Source of the DNA: Nocardia vinacea
GTDB lineage: Bacteria; Actinomycetota; Actinomycetes; Mycobacteriales; Mycobacteriaceae
Length of the DNA: 64,000 nucleotides
Direction: 5' to 3'
Assembly (NCBI RefSeq): GCF_035920345.1
Contig: NZ_CP109149.1
Span: 4,960,001 to 5,024,000, forward strand
This document shows, one piece after another, positions 52,411 through 60,974 of the stretch. Both the position numbers and the translations under genes were made by a program. Positions within the stretch are counted from its first letter, which is position 1, and every line of letters begins with the position of its first letter. The notes beneath the pieces were generated by a model. The model did not search any database, was not told the DNA's origin, and worked only from the letters and a program-made list of their open reading frames with translations.

Positions 52411-52438
52411 CCATGTTTCGGCCATGGCCTAAACATGG
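52411..52438. promoter_or_regulatory. Inverted repeat CCATGTTT-N12-AAACATGG
   Basis: Exact 8-bp arms (52411-52418 and 52431-52438) about 60 bases upstream of the small gene at 52352 and the ArsR operon. A related TTGAAACATAGG follows. It may be an operator for the ArsR-type protein; that is inference from position. Confidence 0.4.
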
Positions 52439-52575
52439 TTTTGAAACATAGGTAGACCAGACCGCGGCGCAGGTCGACCGCCTGGCCAACTTGTCGAATA
52501 CGACGTAGCCGCCCTATTCCGGATCAGTTCAACGGGGACGAGCATGACGGCTCGAATTGTGGGCAGCCGGTCTAG

Positions 52576-52956
52576 GTGAACAGCACTCGAATCTGCCCGT
52601 GGCGGCATCGGATCGCGTTCGGTTTGCTCACCGTCGCGTGGGCGGCAGGGTGCGGCACCTCGACGGAGATCGCCCCGCCCGCGTGGTCCGGCCCCGCACC
52701 GATCCCCGCCGTCACCATCACCGTCGAACACCAGAACTACACCGGCACGCCCCCGATTACGCCGGGTGCCGTGCTCACGGTGGTCAACCTCGATTCGGTG
52801 AAGCACAGCATTACCAGCAAACGCCCCGGCCTCTTCGATTACGAGGTCGGCCCGGGCCAGACCATCACCTTCATCGCACCCGACGAAGTCGGATCGCACC
52901 CCTTCTACTGCCGGTATCACGCGCTCATGGAAGGCGCATTGAGCGTCCGGCGTTGA
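52576..52956 (+). CDS. Cupredoxin-like lipoprotein
   Basis: A 126-residue protein with a signal peptide ending near 'WAAGC' (lipobox-like, Cys ~26) and a plastocyanin/azurin-type domain. The copper ligands are visible: His in 'SVKHSI', then Cys, His and Met in 'FYCRYHALM'. These bind a type 1 copper for electron transfer. The start is GTG 52576 without a strong ribosome-binding site. It is convergent with the zinc-ribbon gene; a redox partner cannot be named. Confidence 0.82.
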   Translation: MNSTRICPWRHRIAFGLLTVAWAAGCGTSTEIAPPAWSGPAPIPAVTITVEHQNYTGTPPITPGAVLTVVNLDSVKHSITSKRPGLFDYEVGPGQTITFIAPDEVGSHPFYCRYHALMEGALSVRR

Positions 52957-53052
52957 ATTCCCGCGCAACGTGCACTGATCCGACCGGGTGGGTCGGCGCG
53001 ATCGTCGGCCCACCTGTTGCCGCAGCGGGTTCCCGCCGCACAACAGAGCCGC

Positions 53053-53640
53053 CTACACGCAGTACTGGCAGGTTCCGCTGGCAGGTAGCTGGATGAAGCA
53101 CTGGTCGCACACCGCCGCCCGGGTCGGCTCGGGCTTGGTCTCCTGCGGGGCGCTGCTCGCCGAACGGCGGCCCGCGACCTTGGGCGTGAGCGGCGGGGCG
53201 GTCAGCTCGGCGGGCATCGCGGCACCGTGGTGCTCGTAGCACTGCCACCGGGCGTAGGAGGCGTGCAACTCGAGGTCCTTCGGAACCGGCAGTCCGGCGA
53301 GTTCCAGCACGTATTTGTAGGTGTCGCCGACGGTGTGGTTCGCCTGCACGCATAGCGAGGTCAGCGGGGGTTCGCCCGCATTATGGCAACGCCGCGCGAC
53401 CTTGCGCAGGATCGCCTCCATCCACGTCCGCGTCGGCGCACCCGTATGCACCCCGGACGTTTCCTGCACCCGCTCGGCCAACTCATCGACAGTGATGAAG
53501 TTCCCGTACCCCGTGGCGATCTCGGACAGTTCCGCATGTGCCGCAAAGGCCCATGCCACCGTCGCCTCCCGCAACGTCACCGGGACGTCGTCACCTGCCC
53601 GCCATGCCCCCGCCGTCGTGGATACCGAACTCTTGATCAC
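53053..53640 (-). CDS. Hypothetical protein with C-terminal zinc ribbon
   Basis: A 195-residue protein. The N-terminal two thirds are helical ('TVAWAFAAHAELSEIATGYG', 'TVDELAERVQETSGV', 'WMEAILRKVARRCHNAGEPP', 'SLCVQANHTVGDTYKYVLEL'). A Pro/Ala-rich linker leads to a final 'CDQCFIQLPASGTCQYC' with two CxxC pairs, a probable zinc ribbon. I have seen no enzyme motif. This type is common in Nocardia and Mycobacterium, without known function. Confidence 0.78.
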   Translation of the reverse strand: MIKSSVSTTAGAWRAGDDVPVTLREATVAWAFAAHAELSEIATGYGNFITVDELAERVQETSGVHTGAPTRTWMEAILRKVARRCHNAGEPPLTSLCVQANHTVGDTYKYVLELAGLPVPKDLELHASYARWQCYEHHGAAMPAELTAPPLTPKVAGRRSASSAPQETKPEPTRAAVCDQCFIQLPASGTCQYCV

Positions 53641-53760
53641 CCGCTCAAGTTATCGCGTCGCCCCGCGGCCCGCCGAACGCCCCCACATTCGGGTGTCTGA
53701 TCAAGATCACCATGCAACCCTCTCGACGTTTGCCACCACCAGCGCAGGACGATCTTGTTA

Positions 53761-53780
53761 CTAGCTTTCTAGGATGCTAG
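53761..53780. promoter_or_regulatory. Three CTAG boxes at exact 8-bp spacing before the RHH gene
   Basis: CTAG occurs at 53761, 53769 and 53777, ending ten bases before the GTG start of a ribbon-helix-helix gene. RHH dimers often bind short repeats one turn or less apart, so this is a likely autoregulatory site. TAGGAT (53770-53775) inside it fits an actinobacterial -10 box and would give a transcript with a very short leader. Confidence 0.5.
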
Positions 53781-53789
53781 CATCGGGAT

Positions 53790-53948
53790 GTGGGCGACGA
53801 GGATGTGAAGCAGTTCAACGTGTATTTGCCGGTGGGATTGATCAAGCAGGTCAAGTTCCGGGCAATCGAGTCCGGCATGTCGCTGTCGGCACTGGTCGCG
53901 GAGGCACTGCGCGGATACCTCGACGACACCCACGATCAGCAACCGTGA
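53790..53948 (+). CDS. Ribbon-helix-helix (CopG-like) protein
   Basis: A 52-residue protein: [20 protein letters not shown], then '[20 protein letters not shown]' and '[11 protein letters not shown]'. The strand 'KQFNVYLP' followed by two helices is the RHH fold. It starts with GTG, with no good ribosome-binding site, and may be leaderless. It lies 20 bases before the VOC gene in the same direction. It could be an antitoxin-like regulator, but no toxin gene is adjacent; control of its own operon with VOC and methyltransferase genes is more likely. Confidence 0.8.
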   Translation: MGDEDVKQFNVYLPVGLIKQVKFRAIESGMSLSALVAEALRGYLDDTHDQQP

Positions 53949-53968
53949 GCGCGAGAAGGAGAGACGAT

Positions 53969-54313
53969 ATGACAACGCAGGGCATCGAAGGCGTGTTCGT
54001 CGAGACGCACAACTGGGGCAAGGCGGCGCGGTTCTTTCAGGCGCTCGGGTTCGAACCCGAATTCACGACCGACCACAACTCCGGACTGTTCCGCAATGGC
54101 GATGGTCCGTATGTATTCATTGCCGAGATCCCGCGCAGCCAGACCCCACAGACGCAGCTCGTGCTGACGGTGACCGAACCGGATGCGTTCCGGCCGAGCG
54201 ATGACGTCGAGGTGGTCACGTCGTTCGAGGAAACCCATTACGGGACAAAGGAAATGACGGTGCGCGATCCGGACGGCCGGGTCTGGAGTCTGCAGGTCGG
54301 AAAGGTCGGCTGA
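53969..54313 (+). CDS. VOC superfamily (glyoxalase-like) protein
   Basis: A 114-residue vicinal-oxygen-chelate fold: 'GVFVETHNWGKAARFFQALG' then 'NGDGPYVFIAEIP', 'QTQLVLTVTEPDAF' and the closing 'MTVRDPDGRVWSLQ'. Metal ligands of enzymes in this fold may be the His in 'VETHNW' and a Glu elsewhere; a binding or resistance role is equally possible. ATG 53969 has AGAAGGAGA upstream. It lies between the RHH and methyltransferase genes, with three bases to the next start, so these form an operon. Confidence 0.85.
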   Translation: MTTQGIEGVFVETHNWGKAARFFQALGFEPEFTTDHNSGLFRNGDGPYVFIAEIPRSQTPQTQLVLTVTEPDAFRPSDDVEVVTSFEETHYGTKEMTVRDPDGRVWSLQVGKVG

Positions 54314-54316
54314 ACA

Positions 54317-55165
54317 ATGCAACAGGTCATCGGCCCCGAGAGCACGGCGGAGCGCGTCGCGCTGTGGCGCGCGTTGCACGTCGAGATCGATCCGGCGCCG
54401 CATGTGCTCGAAGACGAGATCGGGCTGCGGCTGATCGGCCCCGACGCCGGATGGCGCGCCCGCGGGGATATGAATCCCGAGACGACCAGCCTCTCGCGCG
54501 CGTGCGTCGTGGCGCGCGCCCGTTTCGTCGAGGATCTGGTGGCCGAGCAGGCGGCACGCGGCGTCGATCAGTACGTCATCCTGGGTGCGGGACTCGACAC
54601 CTTCGCTCAGCGCCGTCCCGAAATTGCTTCCGGCCTAACGGTATTCGAGGTAGACCAGCCCGGCCCGCAGGCATGGAAGCGGCAGCGTTTGGTCGAACTC
54701 GGCTTCGGAATTCCGGAGTGGCTGCGGCTGGTCCCGGTCGATTTCGAGGCCGAATCCTGGTGGGACCGGCTCATTTCCGCGGGCTTCGACCCGTCGCGTC
54801 CCGCGGTGGTCGCCGAAACCGGCGTCTCCATGTACCTCACGCGCGAAGCGAATGTCCAGACGCTGCAGCGGATCTCGACACTCGCACCCGGCTCCACCTT
54901 GGCCATGACCTTCCAACTGCCACTGGACCTGCTGGACGCCGAGGAACGCGCGATACGTCAGGCCGTCGAGAATGCCGCGCGAGCGAGCGGCGTTCCATTC
55001 CTCAGCCTGTTCAGCCCCGATGAACTGATCGAGCTGGCCCAGGCAGCGGGTTTCGCATCGGCACAACATATTTCGACATCCACCCTGACCCAGCGGTACT
55101 TCGCCGACAGGACAGACGGCCTGCGGCCCCCGACCGCAGAGCAGTTCCTGGTCGCGACGACCTGA
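54317..55165 (+). CDS. SAM-dependent methyltransferase, LCMT/TIGR00027-like
   Basis: A 282-residue class I methyltransferase. 'YVILGAGLDTFAQRRPE' is the SAM-binding motif I of the mycobacterial TIGR00027/leucine-carboxyl methyltransferase group, and 'FEVDQPGPQAWKRQRL' gives the acidic residue binding ribose. Further features are 'VVAETGVSMYL' and the C-terminal 'LFSPDELIELAQAAGF'. Members may methylate carboxylates or hydroxyls of small molecules. It is the third gene of the RHH-VOC operon. Confidence 0.9.
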   Translation: MQQVIGPESTAERVALWRALHVEIDPAPHVLEDEIGLRLIGPDAGWRARGDMNPETTSLSRACVVARARFVEDLVAEQAARGVDQYVILGAGLDTFAQRRPEIASGLTVFEVDQPGPQAWKRQRLVELGFGIPEWLRLVPVDFEAESWWDRLISAGFDPSRPAVVAETGVSMYLTREANVQTLQRISTLAPGSTLAMTFQLPLDLLDAEERAIRQAVENAARASGVPFLSLFSPDELIELAQAAGFASAQHISTSTLTQRYFADRTDGLRPPTAEQFLVATT

Positions 55166-55300
55166 ACAACCCATGAGCGCGTGCCCCATTGGCCCAGGGG
55201 TGGCGGGATTCGACAGCAACCACTCTGCTGATTCCCAGCCGACGTTCAGGTTTGCGTGCGAGGTTCTCCCGTAGCTGCCGGCAGTTGAGGATGAGGTTTG

Positions 55301-55906
55301 ATGAGGGTGATCAATGGTGTCGGCCGGTGGTCGGCCGGTATCAGCGTCGGGTTGGCGGTGCTGATGCTCGGAGGTGGGTTCGCGCATGCGGATACGGTGG
55401 TGCCGCTGCCCGACGGCGAGCAGGCATTGACGACGGCGACGGGGATTCCGGTGGATCTGACCAGGACCGATGAGACCGCGATCATCTCCCAGTCCCTCGC
55501 TGCCAACGGCATGTCACGCACGGCGCAGCTGTCGGCGACCGCGTACGCCACGGCTCCGGGCGCGACGGCGGGCAGTTTGGAGACCGGTTATTTGATCGGC
55601 TGCCAGGTAGATCTGTCCGGCGGGCTGTCGCTCGGCGGTGATGTCTACATGTCGCCCGGCTCGGTGTCGCCGGAATTGACCCCGAGTATCAAACTGGTGC
55701 CGGGCGGCGTCGCGGTGGTGAAGTTCGGCACCAAGAAGCTCGATCCCGCGGCGGGTGCCGTCGGCATCTCCTACCGCAATCGCGGCGTTCAGCTCAGCGG
55801 GTGCGGCGGATACGCGCAGGCACGCGCGTTCAGCGCGCTGTCGGTGACCAACGACCAGGGTTCGGCCGAGGTGACCTTGTACGGCGACCCGTTCAGCGTC
55901 GGATGA
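55301..55906 (+). CDS. MspA family porin
   Basis: A 201-residue exported protein. A Sec signal peptide (~1-30, 'GLAVLMLGGGFAHADT') precedes the mature start 'VVPLPDGEQALTTATGIPVDLTRTD'-like region, here split. Then come 'ETGYLIGCQVDL' and 'VQLSGCGGYAQARAFS', both MspA signatures. These octameric porins span the mycolate outer membrane. Its stop overlaps a possible upstream ATG of the next porin gene (ATGA), and the two are tandem duplicates. Confidence 0.9.
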   Translation: MRVINGVGRWSAGISVGLAVLMLGGGFAHADTVVPLPDGEQALTTATGIPVDLTRTDETAIISQSLAANGMSRTAQLSATAYATAPGATAGSLETGYLIGCQVDLSGGLSLGGDVYMSPGSVSPELTPSIKLVPGGVAVVKFGTKKLDPAAGAVGISYRNRGVQLSGCGGYAQARAFSALSVTNDQGSAEVTLYGDPFSVG

Positions 55907-55941
55907 GCGGCGTGATGCGATCGAACGAGAGGAACAGCGCG

Positions 55942-56673
55942 ATGCGCCGTTCACTGGGCGCCGCGATCATGACGTGCGCCTTCCTGCCCGTCGTGCTGGT
56001 GACATCCGGTGCGGCACAAGCCGATACCTCGATCCCCCTCCCCGATGGCCACGACCGGTTCACCACTCGCGATGGCCTTGTCGTCGCGGTCGACCGCACC
56101 GGTGAGCACGCGACGATCTCCGGGTCGATGGCCGCGAGCCCACTTTCCCGCAACGCGTGGGTTTCCGGCGTGACGTCGATGCACGTCACCGTGCCCGCCG
56201 ATATCACCGTCACCGGCGGTCGGATCGAGACCGGTTACCTCGTTGGCTGCCAGGTCGATCTCGGCAGTGCCACACACGCGGACGGCAGCGGCGATACGCC
56301 GCCGCCCCAGCCGAAAACCGACGCGCCCGCGGGTGCCGACAACGGTGGCAACAACGGCGACGGTGGCGGCGGGGGCAACGGCGGCGTCACCGCAGGCGGA
56401 TACGCCGGTGGTACCGCGGGCGACTCAGGAGTCTCGCCCTATGCCGACCCCTCCCTGAGCATTCAGTTGAAGCCCGGCAAAGTAACCACCAAGGAAATCG
56501 AGGACTACACCTTCACCGGCACATCGGGCATCACCCAGTACGTGGACCACACACTGTCCATAGAAGGTTGCGCAGGCGCCGCCGAAGCTCGCGCCTACAC
56601 CACGGTCACCGTGCACGACAACGTCATCGACGACTCCGAAACCCTTTGGGGCCAACCTTTCAGCCTCGGCTGA
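55942..56673 (+). CDS. MspA family porin with Gly/Asn-rich insertion
   Basis: A 243-residue exported porin like its neighbour: signal peptide to about residue 30 ('AAQADT'), 'IPLPDGHDRFTTRDGLVVAV', 'ETGYLVGCQVDLGS', and a C-terminal 'IEGCAGAAEARAYT'. Between the Cys-containing strand and 'PSLSIQLKPGKV' there is a ~45-residue stretch rich in Gly, Asn, Asp and Pro (residues ~115-165), absent from the first porin. ATG 55942 with GAGAGGA upstream is preferred; ATG 55903 or 55915 would lengthen the signal peptide. Confidence 0.88.
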   Translation: MRRSLGAAIMTCAFLPVVLVTSGAAQADTSIPLPDGHDRFTTRDGLVVAVDRTGEHATISGSMAASPLSRNAWVSGVTSMHVTVPADITVTGGRIETGYLVGCQVDLGSATHADGSGDTPPPQPKTDAPAGADNGGNNGDGGGGGNGGVTAGGYAGGTAGDSGVSPYADPSLSIQLKPGKVTTKEIEDYTFTGTSGITQYVDHTLSIEGCAGAAEARAYTTVTVHDNVIDDSETLWGQPFSLG

Positions 56674-56805
56674 GGTCATCGCGCGGAACAGAGCGGCAGT
56701 AGGTGCCGGCCATGGTCCGCGCGAACGGTCATGGGATGACGGGAAGACTGGTACCGTCGCACGGCATAACGTCGGCATGACCACCATCCACCGCTGGGGG
56801 TAACG

Positions 56806-57255
56806 ATGCGTTCGACCCGATCCGTGACTGCTTTCGCCCTCGCCGCGATGACCGCAGCGGCCGTAACCACCACGGCCGCACCAGCTTCCGCGGACTCGAG
56901 CGGCGGCAAGTTCGCGACAATCTACTCGCTGACCAACGGCCCGTGCGTCGCGATCGTCGACTCGTCGGTCAACGGCAACGCCTACCCGGGCATGGCCGCC
57001 TTCACTGTGACCGCACAGATGATCGGCGTCGGCCAATGTTCACTCGACATCACCCTGAACTACCGCAATGTCGACACCGGCGAAACCGGCAGCTTCACCG
57101 CGCACGCCAACGGCCCCGGCTTTTGGGGCAACAGCGGTTACTCGGCCCTGTTCAGCCCCGGCCACGACAACTTCGTCGGCGCCGTCACCGTCAACGCGGC
57201 CCACTTCCCGGAGCCCGGTGCAGTCCAGTTCACCAACCACCCCTACCAGGGTTAA
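56806..57255 (+). CDS. Exported hypothetical protein
   Basis: A 149-residue protein with a clear signal peptide (~1-29, 'TAAAVTTTAAPASADS'). The mature part is a ~120-residue, probably beta-rich domain with two Cys ('NGPCVAIVDS' and 'GVGQCSLDITL') and Gly/Asn/aromatic-rich ends ('GPGFWGNSGYSALF'). I recognise no family. It follows the porin pair by 130 bases in the same direction. Confidence 0.75.
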   Translation: MRSTRSVTAFALAAMTAAAVTTTAAPASADSSGGKFATIYSLTNGPCVAIVDSSVNGNAYPGMAAFTVTAQMIGVGQCSLDITLNYRNVDTGETGSFTAHANGPGFWGNSGYSALFSPGHDNFVGAVTVNAAHFPEPGAVQFTNHPYQG

Positions 57256-57399
57256 CGGCGGCGGAGTCCGTCATCGGGTCGTCGGCCGCGAGCCGCCGCT
57301 GCGCGAATGTCGGCCTGTGGTCATCAGTAAGGACGCGCCTGGTTGTCGGACACGCCCGCAGTATTCGGCCGAATACGCCCGAGGCCATACTATTTCGCT

Positions 57400-57696
57400 A
57401 TGACTGTCGGATTTGGAAAGGCTTTGGTAATCAGGAGGATTCGGCGAAGCGGCCGATCGATACTCGTGACGGTCGATGCGCCGCAGCCTTTTACGAAACC
57501 TGACACGGACTACTTTTGTCGACTACGGATCGAGGGGCTACAGCCTGCCCCGATCATCATCCAAACGACCGGCACCGAACCAGCACAAGCGTTGATGTCC
57601 GGGTTGACCGAAGTCAGCGCCCGCCTGTCCGTCTCGCTCCCCGATTTCCTGTCGGAAGCGCGAATCGGCGGTGACCTCGCATCAGCTGTCGGCTAG
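57400..57696 (+). CDS. Small hypothetical protein (DUF6968-like)
   Basis: A 98-residue protein: 'MTVGFGKALVIRRIRR', 'ILVTVDAPQPF', 'DYFCRLRIEGL', then a helix-like C-terminal half 'ALMSGLTEVSARLSVSLPDF'. The order 'v.i..p...d..C...i.g' plus C-terminal helix resembles DUF6968-type proteins in Nocardia and Streptomyces; the match is tentative. ATG 57400 is preferred over the longer frame from 57343. A long hairpin follows the stop. Confidence 0.6.
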   Translation: MTVGFGKALVIRRIRRSGRSILVTVDAPQPFTKPDTDYFCRLRIEGLQPAPIIIQTTGTEPAQALMSGLTEVSARLSVSLPDFLSEARIGGDLASAVG

Positions 57697-57778
57697 CCCG
57701 AAACACGCTCCATGGGCAAAACCTCTCGAGGCAGGGGCACGAGGGCACCAGCGCCAACAAGTTGATCGAGTTCTGACA

Positions 57779-57825
57779 CACAGCCACCAGCTTCGCGACG
57801 ACGTTTCGCCGAGCTGGTGGCTGTG
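57779..57825 (+). terminator. 14-bp stem hairpin after the small gene
   Basis: CACAGCCACCAGCT (57779-57792) and its exact reverse complement (57812-57825) enclose a 19-base loop, about 80 bases after the stop at 57696. It is followed by GTCTT rather than a long U-run. It is most simply a transcription terminator. Confidence 0.65.
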
Positions 57826-57953
57826 GTCTTCAGCGCCGGCCGGTCAAGGAGGGTGCGGATTCACCCTGGGGTGGGTGTTGCGCGATCCGTTCACAGACGA
57901 GAATTGGCTCTGTCCACGTCGTGATCGATACCGCGCCCAGGGAAGTGATGCAG

Positions 57954-58274
57954 ATGCCTCTCGCTGTTCAGTTTCTGTCTTCTCGTCCCGGGACCGAGTC
58001 GCGGAGGCCGACCTCTGCCCCGCAGAGCTCGGACTCGAGCCACGAATCGATCCCTCGGACGCCCGGCAGGCGGATGTGCTCGCGTGCCCGGCGCGGCATC
58101 CTCTTGTCGATGACCCTTATCGGTGGACTCATGCTGTTCGGCCCCAGCGTCTTGGGGATGTCGGGGTCGCTGCCGCTACCGGCACTACCGCCGGCCTCCG
58201 CGTCGTTGTTCGATGTCGCCTCGCAAAGCCACGGGCATCCGTTGATGCTCAGCTGCCGTCGCTTCGACTGCTAA
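57954..58274 (+). CDS. Possible small membrane protein
   Basis: A 106-codon frame, MPLAVQFLSSRPGTESRRPT onward, with one hydrophobic stretch ('GILLSMTLIGGLMLFGPSVL') and two Cys near the end ('MLSCRRFDC'). AGGGAAG lies eight bases before the ATG. Ser/Arg-rich composition makes it uncertain. No family is recognised. Confidence 0.35.
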   Translation: MPLAVQFLSSRPGTESRRPTSAPQSSDSSHESIPRTPGRRMCSRARRGILLSMTLIGGLMLFGPSVLGMSGSLPLPALPPASASLFDVASQSHGHPLMLSCRRFDC

Positions 58275-58655
58275 CTCAGTTCCCGACCGGGCGGCGGAGT
58301 CGTTCTCCAGGTCGCGGAGGGGCGGAGGCTCCTGCGAGAACTATCCGAGGTGTCCCGGCCCCAGCCCCGGACCAGAGCGGCCCCAGGCAACCCACCCTGT
58401 GACACGAGCGCAACGGCTTCGATGCTGGACATGGTTGCCCCAGCGAGCAACCGAAGCCCAAGGATCCATGGCCAGAGCCACAGCCCCTGCCTCAGCTGCT
58501 GGTGCGGATCGCGACGGACAGCAGTCACCGCCCGAACTGACCGAGTTCGCACATCGCATCGGCATCGAACACTAGTTGACTTCGTCAGTCCGCATGACGC
58601 GAGTTATCGACGTGTGCTCGACGCTGGTTCGCCGACGCGGTGGCGACATCGGCGT
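58275..58655. other. Stretch without a recognisable gene
   Basis: About 380 bases between a doubtful small frame and the kinase stop. Several frames are open on both strands but none has a ribosome-binding site or domain, and no strong repeat is seen. Confidence 0.5.
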
Positions 58656-60785
58656 CTACAGCGGGTTCTTTTTGAACCAATCGAACAATCCCAGATCAGT
58701 CTTGGGACGGTTGGAGGGGGAATCGGGACGGACGGATACGGCTTGGATAGCGATGTCGCTGCGCTGATCCAACGCAACGAGAGTCGGCATAGGATCGGTG
58801 ATGCAGGTGAACCGGCCGACAGTTGTGCCATTTCGAATCCACGGTTGCTCGGGAACCGTTGCATCGTCGCACGCGCGCCCGCCGGACCTCCTCATGACAC
58901 CATCGAAAAACTGGGTCGCGATCGGATGGTTGGGGAATTGGAAAAACCTTGCTGTCGGCGCACCGGACTCGTTGCCGAAGCATAGAACGACGGCGGTCGC
59001 ATCGCTCTCGGGTGCCTCGTGTCGACAGAATCGTGGGTCGTAGGCTTTGGGCAGTTTGGTGATCAGATCGAGGTCGGCCTGAGTGTAGACGTCCGGGTCC
59101 TTCGGAAGGGTCCGGAATTGCGAATTCCCCTCCCCCGTGTCGTGCACTGTCCAGTACAAGCTGGCACTACCGCCCACCGACTCGGTGAAGGAGAAAACCG
59201 CCATGCTCATGGCCGCGTCGTCCGTTTGGATCACCCCCGAAGTCGGTGGTGTCGTCGTGGCATTCGTGAAGCAGGCCATTCGCCCGACCTCCCTGCCGCC
59301 CCTCGTCGCGGGGCCGTCGGGGCCGGGTGGATAGCCCGGACAGCTGCTGGTCTGTAACACCATGCCGTGATAGGCCTTGCCTAGTGCGTCGGCGTTGGGA
59401 AACAGGTAGAACTCCCCGCTGGGCACGCGGATTTCGGGAATCTCGTCGCAGATGAGATGGGCTTTCTCCCCCAGAATCGTCTGTGGGTTCAGGTGGTGAC
59501 AGATCGTGCGGTTGTACGGGTCTTCGAGGAGCTTCAGCAGGGTGACGTCGTCGTCGGTGAATTCGGATCTCGCCGCCGGCCCTGGGGTCGGTGGTGCGGG
59601 CTTGTGGAGCAACGGCCAGGCTCCAACGGCCACAACAGCCGCAACGGCCGTGGCAGCGGCGATCCAGAGGCGGCGTGGCCGGCGCCTGGGCGCCGGGACG
59701 GATCTTGCCTCGGGCGTGGAGGTCGCCCGGGGTGTGGGATGCGCCGCCACGGTGGGATCGTATTTGCATACGGCGAGGGGACCATCGTCTTCGACGTCGC
59801 CGGGAGGCGATGCAAGTGCGGCGTGGGCGGCGGCGGCCAGTTCGCCGGCGCTGGCATAGCGTTCATCGGGCGACTTCGCCATTCCACGCGCGACGACAGC
59901 GTCGATCGAGACCGGGATTCCCGGTGCGTAGCTGCTCGTTCGGGGTGGAAGTTCGATCATGTGGGCCCGCATGATGGCGGCGTCGCCGCCGTCGTTCGAG
60001 TAAGGGCGGGTGCCGGTCAGGCATTCGTGCAACACACACGCCAGGGCATACACGTCGACAGCCGGGGTGGCCGGGCCGGCTCGGAAACGTTCGGGTGCCA
60101 TGTAGTTGAACGAGCCGATTGCCGATCCGGTCTGGGTCAGGCGTTCGTCGGTGTTCGAGTTGGCCAGGCCGAAGTCGGCCAGGTAGGCGAACCCGTCGTG
60201 GGTGAGCAGGATATTGTCCGGCTTGATGTCACGATGGATCAGGCCGTCGTGGTGTGCGGCGTCGAGTCCGGCTGCGATCTGGCTGATCACCGAGACAGCC
60301 TGCTCGGGCGGCAGCGGGCCGTTTGTTCTCACCACAGTGCGGAGGCTTTCGCCGTCCACGAGTCGCATGTCGATGTAGAGCAGCCCGTCGATCTCGCCGT
60401 AGTCGTGGATCGGGATGACGTGGGGCTCCTGCAGCAGCGCGGCGATGTGGGATTCGCGCCGGAACCGGGCCCGATAGACCGGGTCGTCGGCCAGCTGTTC
60501 GGGCAGCACTTTCACCGCGACCACCCGGCCCTTGGTGGTGTCGAGTGCCTCGAATACCCTGCCCATCCCGCCGGCACCAATCAGCCGCCGCAGGCGATAT
60601 TTCCCGAACGTCGACCCTGCCGTCAGTGGCGGCCGCAAGTTGTTCACGACTGCCTTGCCCGCGTTGTGGGTAATCTGCGCAGGTTGGTCAGAATCGAGAA
60701 TCGGCGCTCGCACATTGTCGACTTGCCCGCTGATTGAGGACGCGGCTTCGGCCCTTTCGGCGAAAACGCGACCGCACCGCCACAC
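58656..60785 (-). CDS. Transmembrane Ser/Thr protein kinase (PknB/PknH-like)
   Basis: A 709-residue Hanks-type kinase. Kinase domain ~62-325: glycine loop 'LIGAGGMGRVFEA', Lys in 'VVAVKVLPEQ', catalytic 'HRDIKPDN', 'DFGLANS', and activation-loop 'GSFNYMAPE'. A Pro/Arg-rich juxtamembrane linker, one helix (~370-392) and a ~310-residue extracellular part follow. The latter has paired Cys and two similar halves, each with a Cys, a 'FYLFPNADALG...'/'FFQFPNHPIAT' strand and a second Cys. This suggests a duplicated sensor domain. GTG 60785 has GAAGGGA upstream; GTG 60713 is an alternative start. The ligand is unknown. Confidence 0.92.
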   Translation of the reverse strand: MWRCGRVFAERAEAASSISGQVDNVRAPILDSDQPAQITHNAGKAVVNNLRPPLTAGSTFGKYRLRRLIGAGGMGRVFEALDTTKGRVVAVKVLPEQLADDPVYRARFRRESHIAALLQEPHVIPIHDYGEIDGLLYIDMRLVDGESLRTVVRTNGPLPPEQAVSVISQIAAGLDAAHHDGLIHRDIKPDNILLTHDGFAYLADFGLANSNTDERLTQTGSAIGSFNYMAPERFRAGPATPAVDVYALACVLHECLTGTRPYSNDGGDAAIMRAHMIELPPRTSSYAPGIPVSIDAVVARGMAKSPDERYASAGELAAAAHAALASPPGDVEDDGPLAVCKYDPTVAAHPTPRATSTPEARSVPAPRRRPRRLWIAAATAVAAVVAVGAWPLLHKPAPPTPGPAARSEFTDDDVTLLKLLEDPYNRTICHHLNPQTILGEKAHLICDEIPEIRVPSGEFYLFPNADALGKAYHGMVLQTSSCPGYPPGPDGPATRGGREVGRMACFTNATTTPPTSGVIQTDDAAMSMAVFSFTESVGGSASLYWTVHDTGEGNSQFRTLPKDPDVYTQADLDLITKLPKAYDPRFCRHEAPESDATAVVLCFGNESGAPTARFFQFPNHPIATQFFDGVMRRSGGRACDDATVPEQPWIRNGTTVGRFTCITDPMPTLVALDQRSDIAIQAVSVRPDSPSNRPKTDLGLFDWFKKNPL

Positions 60786-60974
60786 GATCTATGTCCCTTC
60801 GCATTGTAGTCCGACGGTGTTGGCTGGCGTGCTACGACTGCTCGGGTATCGATAGGCTCTCGCGCCGACACATCCAGCGAATACTGGTGACTCACCGCTG
60901 ATGTCAGCACCGTCTCGTTCCACAGACTCGCCTGGAGGATTTGGTTCGCCGCATGCTGCGCGCAGCGTGCGGCA

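Noticed and set aside
53790..54313. RHH-VOC as a toxin-antitoxin pair
   Set aside because: The neighbour is a VOC-fold protein with no toxin family resemblance, followed by a methyltransferase in the same operon.
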